Origin: an uncultured Lutibacter sp. | Lineage (GTDB): Bacteria > Bacteroidota > Bacteroidia > Flavobacteriales > Flavobacteriaceae | Direction of reading: 5' to 3' | Assembly: GCF_947495725.1 (NCBI RefSeq) | Contig: NZ_CANLZZ010000001.1 | Span: 844,528 to 908,527, forward strand | DNA length: 64,000 bases | Shown here: piece by piece, positions 36,794 through 44,537 of the stretch | Numbering within the stretch: position 1 is the stretch's first letter | Layout of the letters: every line of letters begins with the position of its first letter | The notes under the pieces: generated by a model | Seen by the model: the letters and a program-made list of their open reading frames with translations, nothing else | The model's database searches: none | What the model was told of the DNA's origin: nothing | Position numbers and translations under genes: made by a program

Positions 36794-36820
36794 TCAATAA
36801 AAGATATATCTTTTATTGAT
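36793..36820. repeat. perfect 28-base palindrome at the end of the fructokinase gene
   Basis: ATCAATAAAAGATA followed directly by its complement, no loop, starting on the last base of the stop codon. As RNA it could form a hairpin with a TTTT in the right arm but no trailing T-run, so it is a poor terminator; as DNA it could be a protein-binding site. Function unknown. Confidence 0.7.
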
Positions 36821-36882
36821 ATCGCAATTTTACTCATTTAATTCTTTGGTAAAAGTTGTATAAAATGCCCACTTGAGGGACA

Positions 36883-36916
36883 AAAAAAACTAAGAACAAA
36901 TTGTTCTTAGTTTTTT
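36883..36916. terminator. bidirectional terminator between fructokinase and a small minus-strand ORF
   Basis: AAAAAACTAAGAACA pairs with TGTTCTTAGTTTTTT over 15 bases with a three-base loop. It is symmetric, with A and T runs on both sides, so it can end the sucrose operon from the left and the 46-codon ORF from the right. Confidence 0.88.
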
Positions 36917-36968
36917 CTTTTTCATAGCAATTGTATTTTATTATATAAAAAGTTTTAAGTTAGTTGTT

Positions 36969-37109
36969 TTATATACCTAAGCTATTAAACAAACCTTTTA
37001 TATGTTTTGGATATTCTTCTTGTGTTGTAGAGAAATTAATTTTAATGTTTATATTTTTTTTAATTCCTTCAGTATTCTTTTCGTTTTTTAATGTTTCCTT
37101 CTTTTCCAT
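36969..37109 (-). CDS. small ORF, 46 aa, unknown
   Basis: Too short for standard gene finding. It starts with ATG at 37109 (MEKKETLKNEKNTEGIKK), is very Lys/Glu rich in the first half, continues INIKINFSTTQEEYPKH and ends GLFNSLGI, a short hydrophobic tail. No signal peptide. Evidence for reality is indirect: the frame fills the space between a divergent regulator gene and a bidirectional terminator 52 bases after its stop, and upstream on the minus strand TTTG is followed after about 25 bases by TAATTTTA, a weak promoter match. It is divergent from the LytTR regulator. It could also be chance in AT-rich DNA. Confidence 0.45.
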   Translation of the reverse strand: MEKKETLKNEKNTEGIKKNINIKINFSTTQEEYPKHIKGLFNSLGI

Positions 37110-37222
37110 TTTTCATAGTTGTTGTAGTAGGGAGTAAAAATAATTGTTTTCTTTTTTTTATTTAGATATTAATCCGTAAAATTAGGAGGGAAAAACCCTA
37201 CTTTATAATCAAAAAAAAGTGT

Positions 37223-37230
37223 TAGTTTTG
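37223..37230 (+). promoter_or_regulatory. -7 element of the LytTR regulator gene
   Basis: TAGTTTTG, an exact TAnnTTTG. The predicted transcript start at about 37237 lies after the ATG at 37233, so translation must begin at the later ATG (37257). No clear TTG lies at the right distance upstream. Confidence 0.55.
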
Positions 37231-37256
37231 GAATGCTTAATTTGTACCTAACACAA

Positions 37257-37985
37257 ATGAGAAATTATTTAATTATTGATACAGATTCAAAATCTATTCA
37301 AATCATAAAAAATGTTTTGGATGACTATATGGATTTTAATTGCATTGGTACTTCAGCCAACTACGAAGATTCAATGAATATAATTTTGAGAGAAAGCCCA
37401 GATTTAGTTTTTTTTAATATTGATAAGGATGTGTTAGAAAACCCGTTTGAATTTGCAAAAGAGTTAAACCTATTTAATGAAGACTTTCCGGTATTTATTG
37501 CAATTTCATCTTCAAAGAGCAATTTATATGAAGTTATTAAAAGTGGTTTTTTCGATATTTTATTAAAACCTTTGTCTGAACTTGAAATTCGAAAGACAAT
37601 TTTAAAAGTTTTAAAAAAAATACCTACTCAAGCCAAGAAAAACATTTGTTTAAAATCATATAAAGATTATCAATATTTAAATACCGATGAAATATTATTT
37701 TTAAAGGCAGACAATAATACAACAGATTTTTATATGAATGATGGAAATATTATTAATGCATACAAAACATTAAAAACGTTTGAAAGTATGTTGCCAAACA
37801 ACTTTTATCGAATTCATAAAAGTTATATGATTAATAAAAACTTTATTTCGCGAATTCAATTTGGTAAATTTACTTGTACTATTAAACGAAATAGATATGA
37901 GGTTCCTTTTACTAAAACCTATATTAAATCAATAAAATTGATAAATAAATCCTTATCCAACTATTCCTACCTATCAGTTAGTTAG
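37257..37985 (+). CDS. LytTR family response regulator with degenerate receiver
   Basis: 242 residues from ATG 37257 (MRNYLIIDTDSKSIQ), chosen because the promoter element at 37223 excludes the ATG at 37233 and receiver domains usually begin this way. The receiver (1-120) keeps the acidic pair (D8, D10), the Thr/Ser position (AISSS) and Lys (LLKPLS), but the phospho-acceptor is Asn54 in PDLVFFNID where LytTR regulators normally have Asp. Residues about 135-240 form the LytTR DNA-binding domain (ILFLKADNNTTDFYMNDG, FYRIHKSYMINKNFI). It probably acts without phosphorylation or senses another signal. No kinase of the LytS type lies beside it; the next kinase gene has its own regulator. Confidence 0.88.
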   Translation: MRNYLIIDTDSKSIQIIKNVLDDYMDFNCIGTSANYEDSMNIILRESPDLVFFNIDKDVLENPFEFAKELNLFNEDFPVFIAISSSKSNLYEVIKSGFFDILLKPLSELEIRKTILKVLKKIPTQAKKNICLKSYKDYQYLNTDEILFLKADNNTTDFYMNDGNIINAYKTLKTFESMLPNNFYRIHKSYMINKNFISRIQFGKFTCTIKRNRYEVPFTKTYIKSIKLINKSLSNYSYLSVS

Positions 37986-38035
37986 TTTTTTTAAACATAC
38001 CTTATTTTAGGTTATACTTCTTGTAAACTGTTAAA

Positions 38036-38062
38036 AGAACCATTACACACATAAATGGTTCT
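38036..38062 (+). terminator. possible terminator after the LytTR gene
   Basis: AGAACCATT pairs with AATGGTTCT across a nine-base loop, 51 bases after the stop, followed by only GTTT. The stem is good, the T-run poor, so it may be a weak terminator or a leader structure. Confidence 0.45.
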
Positions 38063-38199
38063 GTTTCACTAACAAACGGCTGTTATTTGCTAATAAATGG
38101 AATTTTAGAGTGATATTTATGTAGATCTACTATACTTTTACAGTATCAAAAATGAACATAAAATATAAAAATATAACAAACTTTAAAAAACTATTTATT

Positions 38200-38364
38200 A
38201 TGAAATCAATCAAATTATTTTTCGCATTCGTATTATTTACATCATTATTTGTTTCTTGTACTTCTGACAGCATTTCTGCAGATGAACAATTATATGCAAA
38301 TGATCAAATTGAACAAGCTAACGGAGGTGAAACAACAGGTGATATTATGAGAACTAGAGATTAG
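38200..38364 (+). CDS. small lipoprotein, 54 aa, next to a TPR sensor kinase
   Basis: 54 residues from ATG 38200. A complete lipoprotein signal (MKSIKLFFAFVLFTSLFVSC, lipobox FVSC, Cys20) leaves a mature chain of only 35 residues, acidic and polar, with TSDSISADEQ, EQANGGETTGD and MRTRD at the end. An ATG 48 bases upstream is in frame but would bury the signal peptide. It has its own strong terminator 29 bases downstream, after which the TPR kinase gene follows. I do not recognise the family by name; small lipoproteins beside TPR kinases occur in related bacteria as far as I remember. A signalling ligand or kinase accessory role is a guess. Confidence 0.7.
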   Translation: MKSIKLFFAFVLFTSLFVSCTSDSISADEQLYANDQIEQANGGETTGDIMRTRD

Positions 38365-38390
38365 TTTTATTGATTATAAAAAATTATTTA

Positions 38391-38422
38391 AAGGCCTTAA
38401 ACATTATGTTTAAGGCTTTTTT
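38391..38422 (+). terminator. Rho-independent terminator of the small lipoprotein gene
   Basis: GCCTTAAAC (38394-38402) pairs with GTTTAAGGC (38408-38416), loop ATTAT, followed by T6. Strong. It separates the lipoprotein from the kinase gene or lets only some transcripts pass. Confidence 0.88.
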
Positions 38423-38424
38423 AG

Positions 38425-38432
38425 TAGCTTTG
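38425..38432 (+). promoter_or_regulatory. -7 element of the TPR kinase gene
   Basis: TAGCTTTG, an exact TAnnTTTG, three bases after the terminator T-run. Predicted transcript start about 38439. The -33 position falls in the terminator stem and shows no TTG. Confidence 0.5.
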
Positions 38433-38487
38433 TTTTAAATAATCCCCTTTAATTAAGACAATAAAACACATATTAGTTTTAAAGTTT

Positions 38488-40509
38488 TTGGTAGTTGCCA
38501 TAATACTACCAATATTAACTTGTTGCACAAATAAGAATCAAAATTTAAAGGAAACTACTTTAATAAATTACGATAGTATTACATTTTGGATTCAACAAGC
38601 TAGATTAAAAAAAGCAACTACTAATCAACAAATAGAAACTTTAAAGAAAGCGTATAATTTGACTAGTAAAATAAGTTCCGATTCAATTAGGTCTATTTAT
38701 TTGAATAAAATTGCAATTGAATCTGAAACTCAAAATATTGATTCGTTATTTTTAAAAGTTAATGCCGAGTCAATTATGTTAGCAACAAAACTTGGAAATT
38801 ATTCTATACTAGGTGAAGCGCATTGGAATTATGGGAATTATTATACCGATATTGAGGTTATAGATAGTGCATATTTTCATTTTCATAAAGCTTACGAAAA
38901 CTTTAAGCTTATAAAGCACGAATATTTTATGGCGAAAATGCTATATAATATGGCATACATTCAGAGTAAATTTAAAGATTATACAGGAAGTGAAGTACTT
39001 GTATTTGAAGCAATATCGAGATTTGAAAAAGTTAATAAATCGGAAATGTTGTACCATTGTTACAACCAATTAGGTTTAGTATATTATAATTTGGCAGAGT
39101 ATGATAAAGCAGTTTTTTATCATAACAAAGCATTAGATTATTTAGATAAAATTAGAAATAAACAAATTTATAAAGAAGGGAGCTTAAGTAATTTAGGCTT
39201 AGTTTATCAAAAATTGAATAATTTTGAAAAGGCAATTGATAATTTTGAGTCCGCTTTAGAACAAAGGGAGTTAAAAAATCAGAATCCTTATTTTTATGCA
39301 CGTATTATTGATAATATTGCTTATACAAAGTTTTTAAGGGGAGATACAACTAACATTGAAAATGATTTTTTTAAATCTTTAAAAATAAGAGATAGTCTTA
39401 AAGATGTCTCAGGAGTAGTTATAGGTAAAAGACATTTGTCAGAATATTTTGCAGTAAAAAAAGATACATTATCTGCAATTAAAATTGCTAATGAAGCCTT
39501 TAATTTAGCAGATAAGGTAGATAATTTTAGAGATAAATTAGAAACTCTATTATTGCTTTCAAATGTAGATAAAACTAATTCTAGTAAATATTTAAAAGAA
39601 TATGTGCGTTTAAACGATAGTTTGCAAGTTGAAGATCGTAAAATTAGAAATAAATTTACAAGAATACGTTTTGAAACTGATGAGTATATTCAAGAGACCC
39701 AAAAACTATCTCAACAAAAGATACTAATTTCTTTGGGAGGTTTAATTGTAACTTTATTGTTGACTTTTGCTTATATTGTAAGAGTTCAAAGAATAAGAAA
39801 TAAAGAATTAATTTTCGAAAAAGAACAGCAAAAGTCAAATGAAGAAATTTATTCATTAATGCTTAAGCAACAAAAAAAATTAGAGGAAGGAAAAATAAAA
39901 GAGCGTCATAGAATTTCTGAAGATTTACATGATGGCGTACTTGGTAAAATATTTGGTACTAGACTAGGTTTAGGATTTTTGAATATTAAAGGAGATAAAA
40001 CATCAATGGATAAATTGCAATCTTACATTGATGAACTTCAAAGTATTGAAAAAGAAATTAGAGCAATTTCTCACGAATTGAAGAATGAAATATTAACTTC
40101 AAAAGAGAATTTCTTTAAAATAATAGAAGATCTAGTTGAAAAAAAATGTAATTTAGAAAATCTAGAATGGGAATTCAATTATGATGAGAAAATTAAATGG
40201 AAATCGATAAATGATAACATTAAAATCAATTTTTATAGAATTATACAAGAAGCTTTACAAAATGTAATTAAGTATGCCGATGCTACAAAAATTGATGTTG
40301 CAATTAATTTAGTAGATGGAAATTTAGAGTTAGTTATTAAAGATAATGGTAAAGGATTCAATGTAAATGAAAAAAGAAAAGGAATTGGTTTAAAGAACAT
40401 GAAATCAAGAGCGATTAAAATAGGCGGTTTTATAGAGGTTAATTCATATAAAAATGAAGGAACTACTATATATGTAACATGTCCAATACAAAATTTTTAT
40501 TATGACTAG
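38488..40509 (+). CDS. TPR-containing sensor histidine kinase (HisKA_3 type)
   Basis: 673 residues from TTG 38488. No ATG exists near the start; the frame is open back to 38443 and an ATT at 38452 would give MKTIKHILVLKFLVV, a better signal sequence with basic residues before ILPILTCC. After export come six or so TPR units (about 85-330, e.g. YYNLAEYDKAVFYHNKALDYL), a coiled coil, one membrane helix at about 412-434 (ISLGGLIVTLLLTFAYIV), and a cytoplasmic kinase: phospho-His in RISEDLHDGVLGKIF near 481, HATPase boxes FYRIIQEALQNVIKYA, DNGKGF and GIGLKNMKSRA. It overlaps its response regulator by 8 bases. The TPR part probably senses a protein or peptide in the periplasm (inference). Confidence 0.88.
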   Translation: MVVAIILPILTCCTNKNQNLKETTLINYDSITFWIQQARLKKATTNQQIETLKKAYNLTSKISSDSIRSIYLNKIAIESETQNIDSLFLKVNAESIMLATKLGNYSILGEAHWNYGNYYTDIEVIDSAYFHFHKAYENFKLIKHEYFMAKMLYNMAYIQSKFKDYTGSEVLVFEAISRFEKVNKSEMLYHCYNQLGLVYYNLAEYDKAVFYHNKALDYLDKIRNKQIYKEGSLSNLGLVYQKLNNFEKAIDNFESALEQRELKNQNPYFYARIIDNIAYTKFLRGDTTNIENDFFKSLKIRDSLKDVSGVVIGKRHLSEYFAVKKDTLSAIKIANEAFNLADKVDNFRDKLETLLLLSNVDKTNSSKYLKEYVRLNDSLQVEDRKIRNKFTRIRFETDEYIQETQKLSQQKILISLGGLIVTLLLTFAYIVRVQRIRNKELIFEKEQQKSNEEIYSLMLKQQKKLEEGKIKERHRISEDLHDGVLGKIFGTRLGLGFLNIKGDKTSMDKLQSYIDELQSIEKEIRAISHELKNEILTSKENFFKIIEDLVEKKCNLENLEWEFNYDEKIKWKSINDNIKINFYRIIQEALQNVIKYADATKIDVAINLVDGNLELVIKDNGKGFNVNEKRKGIGLKNMKSRAIKIGGFIEVNSYKNEGTTIYVTCPIQNFYYD

Positions 40510-41179
40510 TATTTACAAAGTATTATTAATTGATGATCATCCTATAATCGCAGATGCTTATAGGAGCGCATTTGAGTTTGTTAGCTCAGAAGATGAAAAT
40601 ATTGAATTTGAAATATCAATGGCCTCAAACTGCGATGAGGCAGTAGAAGCTATTAATGAAGCTTCTAAAAATGATGGAATAGATATTGTTTTTTTAGATA
40701 TTTCATTACCACCTTCTAGTGATGGGAAATATTTATCGGGAGAGGATCTAGGAGTTAAAATTAAAGAATTATTACCAAAATGTAAGATAATAGTAGCAAC
40801 TACTTTTAATGATAATTATCGAATACAAGTAATTTTAAAAAATGTAAATCCAGACGGTTTTTTAATTAAAAACGATATAAATAAGGACGAATTGGTGAAT
40901 TCAATAAAGAATATTTTAAACGATACTCCTTATTACAGTAAATCTGTGTTAGAATTATTTAGAAAACAAGCTTCAATAGATTATAAGTTAGATAAAATTG
41001 ATAGACAATTACTACACGAAATGTCTATTGGAACTAAAATGAAAGATCTTCCTAAAATAATACCAATGTCCATGGCTGGACTCGAAAAAAGAAAGAAAAA
41101 TTTAAAAGGGTTATTTAAAGTTCTTGATAATGACGATCGAGAATTAATATTAAAAGCAAAAGAAAAAGGGTTTATTTAA
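40502..41179 (+). CDS. response regulator, NarL-like
   Basis: 225 residues. Receiver at 1-135: VLLIDDHPIIADAY with the acidic pair, phospho-Asp in IDIVFLDISLPP, Thr in VATTFND, Lys in FLIKNDIN. The stretch SLPPSSDGKYLSGEDLG between strand 3 and helix 3 is longer than usual. The C-terminal 70 residues look like a diverged LuxR/NarL helix-turn-helix (IDRQLLHEMSIGTKMKDLPKIIPMSMAGLEKRKKNLKGLF, read as motifs), with KERGF-like ending EKGFI. It starts within the kinase gene (8-base overlap), so the two are a pair. A terminator overlaps the stop codon. Confidence 0.88.
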   Translation: MTSIYKVLLIDDHPIIADAYRSAFEFVSSEDENIEFEISMASNCDEAVEAINEASKNDGIDIVFLDISLPPSSDGKYLSGEDLGVKIKELLPKCKIIVATTFNDNYRIQVILKNVNPDGFLIKNDINKDELVNSIKNILNDTPYYSKSVLELFRKQASIDYKLDKIDRQLLHEMSIGTKMKDLPKIIPMSMAGLEKRKKNLKGLFKVLDNDDRELILKAKEKGFI

Positions 41180-41193
41180 AATAAACCCTTTTT
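41163..41193 (+). terminator. Rho-independent terminator of the kinase-regulator pair
   Basis: GGGTTTATT pairs with AATAAACCC around a three-base loop that contains the stop codon; A5 and T5 flank the stem. It begins inside the last codons of the gene. Confidence 0.88.
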
Positions 41194-41484
41194 GCTATAA
41201 AGATGTCTTTGGGGTTGAAATTATTTCTATAGCTGTATCAAAAATAACTACAAATATTAATTTAAAAAAACTATTTGTTACCTTATTTAATAGAGTATCA
41301 AAACTTTATGGAAAGTACGTTGCCTAGGTAAGGTAAAAACATAAATATTTAAACATTTCGTTGCAATTGAGCATCTTAAGAAATATTTAACATATTAAAT
41401 TGAGGGGAAATCAGCTATTCAACGTCTTAGTTAGTAATTATCATTAATTTTGAAATCCTTTGTAAAAGCAAATTAACCCAAATT
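41194..41484 (+). other. 291-base intergenic region with a possible decayed copy of the lipoprotein leader
   Basis: No open frame of note. 41234-41280 (GTATCAAAAAT, then TTTAAAAAAACTATTTGTTA) resembles 38143-38200, the leader of the small lipoprotein gene (GTATCAAAAAT, then CTTTAAAAAACTATTTATTA followed by TG of the ATG), but here the ATG is lost. A second GTATCAAAA lies at 41295. The rest carries the dsbD promoter region. Confidence 0.35.
41445..41452 (+). promoter_or_regulatory. -7 element upstream of dsbD-like gene
   Basis: TAATTTTG, an exact TAnnTTTG, 32 bases before the ATG at 41485. No TTG at the proper distance upstream, so medium support. Confidence 0.5.
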
Positions 41485-43449
41485 ATGAAAAAAATATTTT
41501 CACTCCTATCCCTTTTACTCTTGTTTACAGCAAGTTTTGCTCAAATTCATGAACCAGTAAAGTGGTCAACATCTGTTGAAAAAATTTCAGAAACTGAATT
41601 TAATTTAGTTGCCACAGCAACTATAGAAACAAATTGGCATTTATATTCTCAAAATGTTCCAGAAGATGGACCAATACCTACAAATTTTGTATTTGAGCCT
41701 TCAGACTCGTATGAGATTGTTGGGGAAGTTTCAGAAGAAGAAGGACATACCGTTGACGATCCAATATTTAATATGAAAATTAAGTATTTTGAAATTAAAG
41801 CCGTTTTCAAACAAAAAATTAAACTTTTAACAGAAGAATCATTTAAAGTGGCAGGTGAAGTTGAATTTATGGTTTGTGACGATGCCAGTTGTTTACCTCC
41901 TACCTTTGTAGATTTAAATTTTTCTATTGATGGTAAAAAGCCAGCAGTAGCTTCCAATAAAATTGAAAAGAATGAAGATGTTAAATCAAAAAAGAAAAAA
42001 TCTTCAGATAAAAGCTTATTAACAATATTTATTATTGCGTTTTTCTCAGGTTTTGCAGCATTATTAACACCTTGTGTTTTTCCAATGATACCAATGACTG
42101 TGAGCTTTTTTACAAAACAAAGTAAAAGTAAAGCTGCTGGAATAAAAAACGCAATTATTTATGGAATATCAATTGTAATAATTTATGTGGTTTTAGGTTT
42201 ATTAGTAAGTGTAATTTTTGGGGCAGATGCATTAAACGCCCTATCAACCAATGTATGGTTTAATATTATTTTCTTCTTATTATTAATAATTTTTGCAGTT
42301 TCCTTTTTAGGAGCTTTTGAAATTACATTACCAAGTTCTTGGGGAACAAAAGTAGATGCGCAAGCAGATAGAGGAGGTATGATTGGTATTTTCTTTATGG
42401 CATTAGCTTTAGCAATTGTGTCATTTTCTTGTACTGGTCCAATAGTTGGAACTTTATTAGTTGAAGCAGCAGCAGGAGGAAGTCAAATAGGACCAATTGT
42501 TGGGATGTTAGGATTTTCATTAGCCTTAGCAATTCCGTTTGCTTTATTTGCAGCCTTTCCAGGTTGGTTAAATTCATTACCAAAATCTGGAGGTTGGTTA
42601 AATACAGTAAAAGTTGTTTTAGGATTTTTAGAATTGGCATTAGCCTTTAAATTCTTATCAAATGCAGATTTAGTATTACAACTTCACTGGTTAGAACGTG
42701 AAGTATTTTTAGCTATTTGGATTGCAATTTTTGGAGCTTTAGCATTTTATTTATTTGGAAAGATACAATTACCACATGATTCACCAATAACACATATTTC
42801 AGTTGGTAGATTAAGTTTAGGTTTGGTTGTATTATCATTTACAATCTATATGATTCCTGGTTTATGGGGTGCACCTTTAAATTTAATTAGTGCTTTTCCG
42901 CCGGCGCAACATTATAGTGAATCACCTTACGGAGTTGGTTTCACAAAACTAGGTTCTGGAGGTTCTGCAGATAATCATGGAGATTTACCAGAAGGGGCAC
43001 ACTTAATGGCTCCACATAATATTTTAGCATTTAACGATTATGACTTAGGTTTAGCTTATGCAAAAAAAGTAAACAAACCTGTAATGATTGATTTTACAGG
43101 GCACGCTTGTGTAAATTGTAGAAAAATGGAGCAAAATGTGTGGGCAAAAGACAAGGTTTTACCAATTCTTAAAAATGATGTAGTTTTAATTTCATTATAT
43201 GTTGATGATAAACGTAAATTAAAAGATGGAGAAGTAATTGAATCTAAATTAAGACCAGGAAAAAAACTGAAATATATTGGTCAAAAATGGAGCGAGTTTC
43301 AAACCATTAAATACAAGGCCAATGCACAACCATTTTATGTGTTAATGGATCATAATGAAGAGAATTTAATAGATCCGGTGGCATATACTCCAGATGTGGA
43401 TGAATATTATAATTGGTTAAAAGATGGGGTTTCTAATTTTCAAAAGTAA
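41485..43449 (+). CDS. thiol:disulfide interchange protein DsbD-like
   Basis: 654 residues. Signal peptide to about ASFAQ; an N-terminal DsbD-like domain (about 20-150) with the Cys pair [10 protein letters not shown]; then eight or so membrane helices starting with [17 protein letters not shown] and including [18 protein letters not shown], the two membrane cysteines; a C-terminal thioredoxin domain with [15 protein letters not shown] (Cys near 541 and 544). DsbD moves electrons from cytoplasmic thioredoxin across the inner membrane to periplasmic thiol proteins. The TlpA lipoprotein gene follows after 6 bases and is a likely acceptor. Confidence 0.93.
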   Translation: MKKIFSLLSLLLLFTASFAQIHEPVKWSTSVEKISETEFNLVATATIETNWHLYSQNVPEDGPIPTNFVFEPSDSYEIVGEVSEEEGHTVDDPIFNMKIKYFEIKAVFKQKIKLLTEESFKVAGEVEFMVCDDASCLPPTFVDLNFSIDGKKPAVASNKIEKNEDVKSKKKKSSDKSLLTIFIIAFFSGFAALLTPCVFPMIPMTVSFFTKQSKSKAAGIKNAIIYGISIVIIYVVLGLLVSVIFGADALNALSTNVWFNIIFFLLLIIFAVSFLGAFEITLPSSWGTKVDAQADRGGMIGIFFMALALAIVSFSCTGPIVGTLLVEAAAGGSQIGPIVGMLGFSLALAIPFALFAAFPGWLNSLPKSGGWLNTVKVVLGFLELALAFKFLSNADLVLQLHWLEREVFLAIWIAIFGALAFYLFGKIQLPHDSPITHISVGRLSLGLVVLSFTIYMIPGLWGAPLNLISAFPPAQHYSESPYGVGFTKLGSGGSADNHGDLPEGAHLMAPHNILAFNDYDLGLAYAKKVNKPVMIDFTGHACVNCRKMEQNVWAKDKVLPILKNDVVLISLYVDDKRKLKDGEVIESKLRPGKKLKYIGQKWSEFQTIKYKANAQPFYVLMDHNEENLIDPVAYTPDVDEYYNWLKDGVSNFQK

Positions 43450-43455
43450 AAAACA

Positions 43456-44466
43456 ATGAAAAAAATTATTTATTTAGTTGCAATAGCAATAACAATATTA
43501 TCATGTAAGGAGGAAGCTCCAAAAGATTATGTAACATTTACAGGGACGATTACAAACATGAATTCTGACTCGTTAATAATTCGTTCTAGAACATTTTCAA
43601 AAAAAATAAATGTAAATAAAGATGGGACGTTTTCCGATACTTTAAAGATTAACGAGGGTACTTACAATTTGTTTGATGGTAAGGAAAGTACTTCTATCTA
43701 TTTAAAAAATGGATACGACATAAATATGACCATTAATACCCAGCAGTTTGATGAAACCGTTTCCTATACAGGTTTAGGAGCTGAAGCAAGTAATTATTTA
43801 GCAAAATCCGCATTACTAAGCGAAGAGGAGTTAAATGACCCTGCAATGTATGACTTGGATAAGGAAGCATTTGAGAAAAAAACGAACGGTATTATTTCTA
43901 AATTTAATGAATTGTTAAATAGTCAACAAAATTTAGATTCATTATTCAAAGTAGATCAATCTAAACAATTAGAAGGTTTAAGTCAATATTTAACAAAGAC
44001 TTATGAAGAAAAAGTATATTTAAATACAGTACTTGGTAAAGGTAAAGAATCTCCTAAGTTTGTAAACTTTGAAAACTATAAAGGAGGAACTACTTCTTTA
44101 GACGATTTAAAAGGTAAATATGTATACATAGATGTTTGGGCAACTTGGTGCGGACCTTGTAAAAGAGAAATTCCATTTTTAAAAGAAGTTGAAAAAGCAT
44201 ATCACAATAAAAATATTGAGTTTGTGAGTATTTCTGTAGATGTTGCTAAAGACCACAAAAAATGGAAAGAAATGGTTGCTGAAAAAGAATTAGGTGGAAT
44301 ACAATTATTTGCTGATAATAATTGGAAATCTGATTTTGTACAAGGATATAAAATTAATGGAATTCCTCGTTTTATTTTAATTGATGATGAAGGGAAAATA
44401 GTATCTTCTGATGCTCCTAGACCTTCATCAGATGAATTAAAAGTATTACTAGACGGCTTATTATAA
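43456..44466 (+). CDS. TlpA-like thioredoxin-fold lipoprotein
   Basis: 336 residues. Lipobox ILSC (Cys at about 17), an N-terminal DUF4369-like beta-sandwich (VTFTGTITNMNSDSLIIRSR), a helical linker, and a C-terminal thioredoxin domain with VWATWCGPCKREIPFL, active Cys at about 230 and 233, and cis-Pro in INGIPRFILID. It should act as a membrane-anchored thiol oxidoreductase in the periplasm. Six bases after the dsbD-like gene, so the two form an electron-transfer pair. It resembles the genes at 59159 and 62901 in its thioredoxin part. Confidence 0.9.
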   Translation: MKKIIYLVAIAITILSCKEEAPKDYVTFTGTITNMNSDSLIIRSRTFSKKINVNKDGTFSDTLKINEGTYNLFDGKESTSIYLKNGYDINMTINTQQFDETVSYTGLGAEASNYLAKSALLSEEELNDPAMYDLDKEAFEKKTNGIISKFNELLNSQQNLDSLFKVDQSKQLEGLSQYLTKTYEEKVYLNTVLGKGKESPKFVNFENYKGGTTSLDDLKGKYVYIDVWATWCGPCKREIPFLKEVEKAYHNKNIEFVSISVDVAKDHKKWKEMVAEKELGGIQLFADNNWKSDFVQGYKINGIPRFILIDDEGKIVSSDAPRPSSDELKVLLDGLL

Positions 44467-44537
44467 TAGTACTATTGTAGTATATACGGTAGAGGTTAAA
44501 TTGCAATGCAAATTAATTAACAAAATTAATTAATACT

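Noticed and set aside
37187..37199. AGGG-AAAAA-CCCT hairpin upstream of the LytTR gene
   Set aside because: Only four pairs with a five-base loop; too small to claim as an operator or terminator.
40502..41179. Classical LuxR-type quorum-sensing regulator
   Set aside because: The N-terminal part is a receiver domain, not an autoinducer-binding domain, and the gene pairs with the TPR kinase.
41278..41336. TTACCTTA ... TAAGGTAA inverted repeat 43 bases apart
   Set aside because: Eight-base arms of low complexity with a long spacer are expected by chance in AT-rich DNA.
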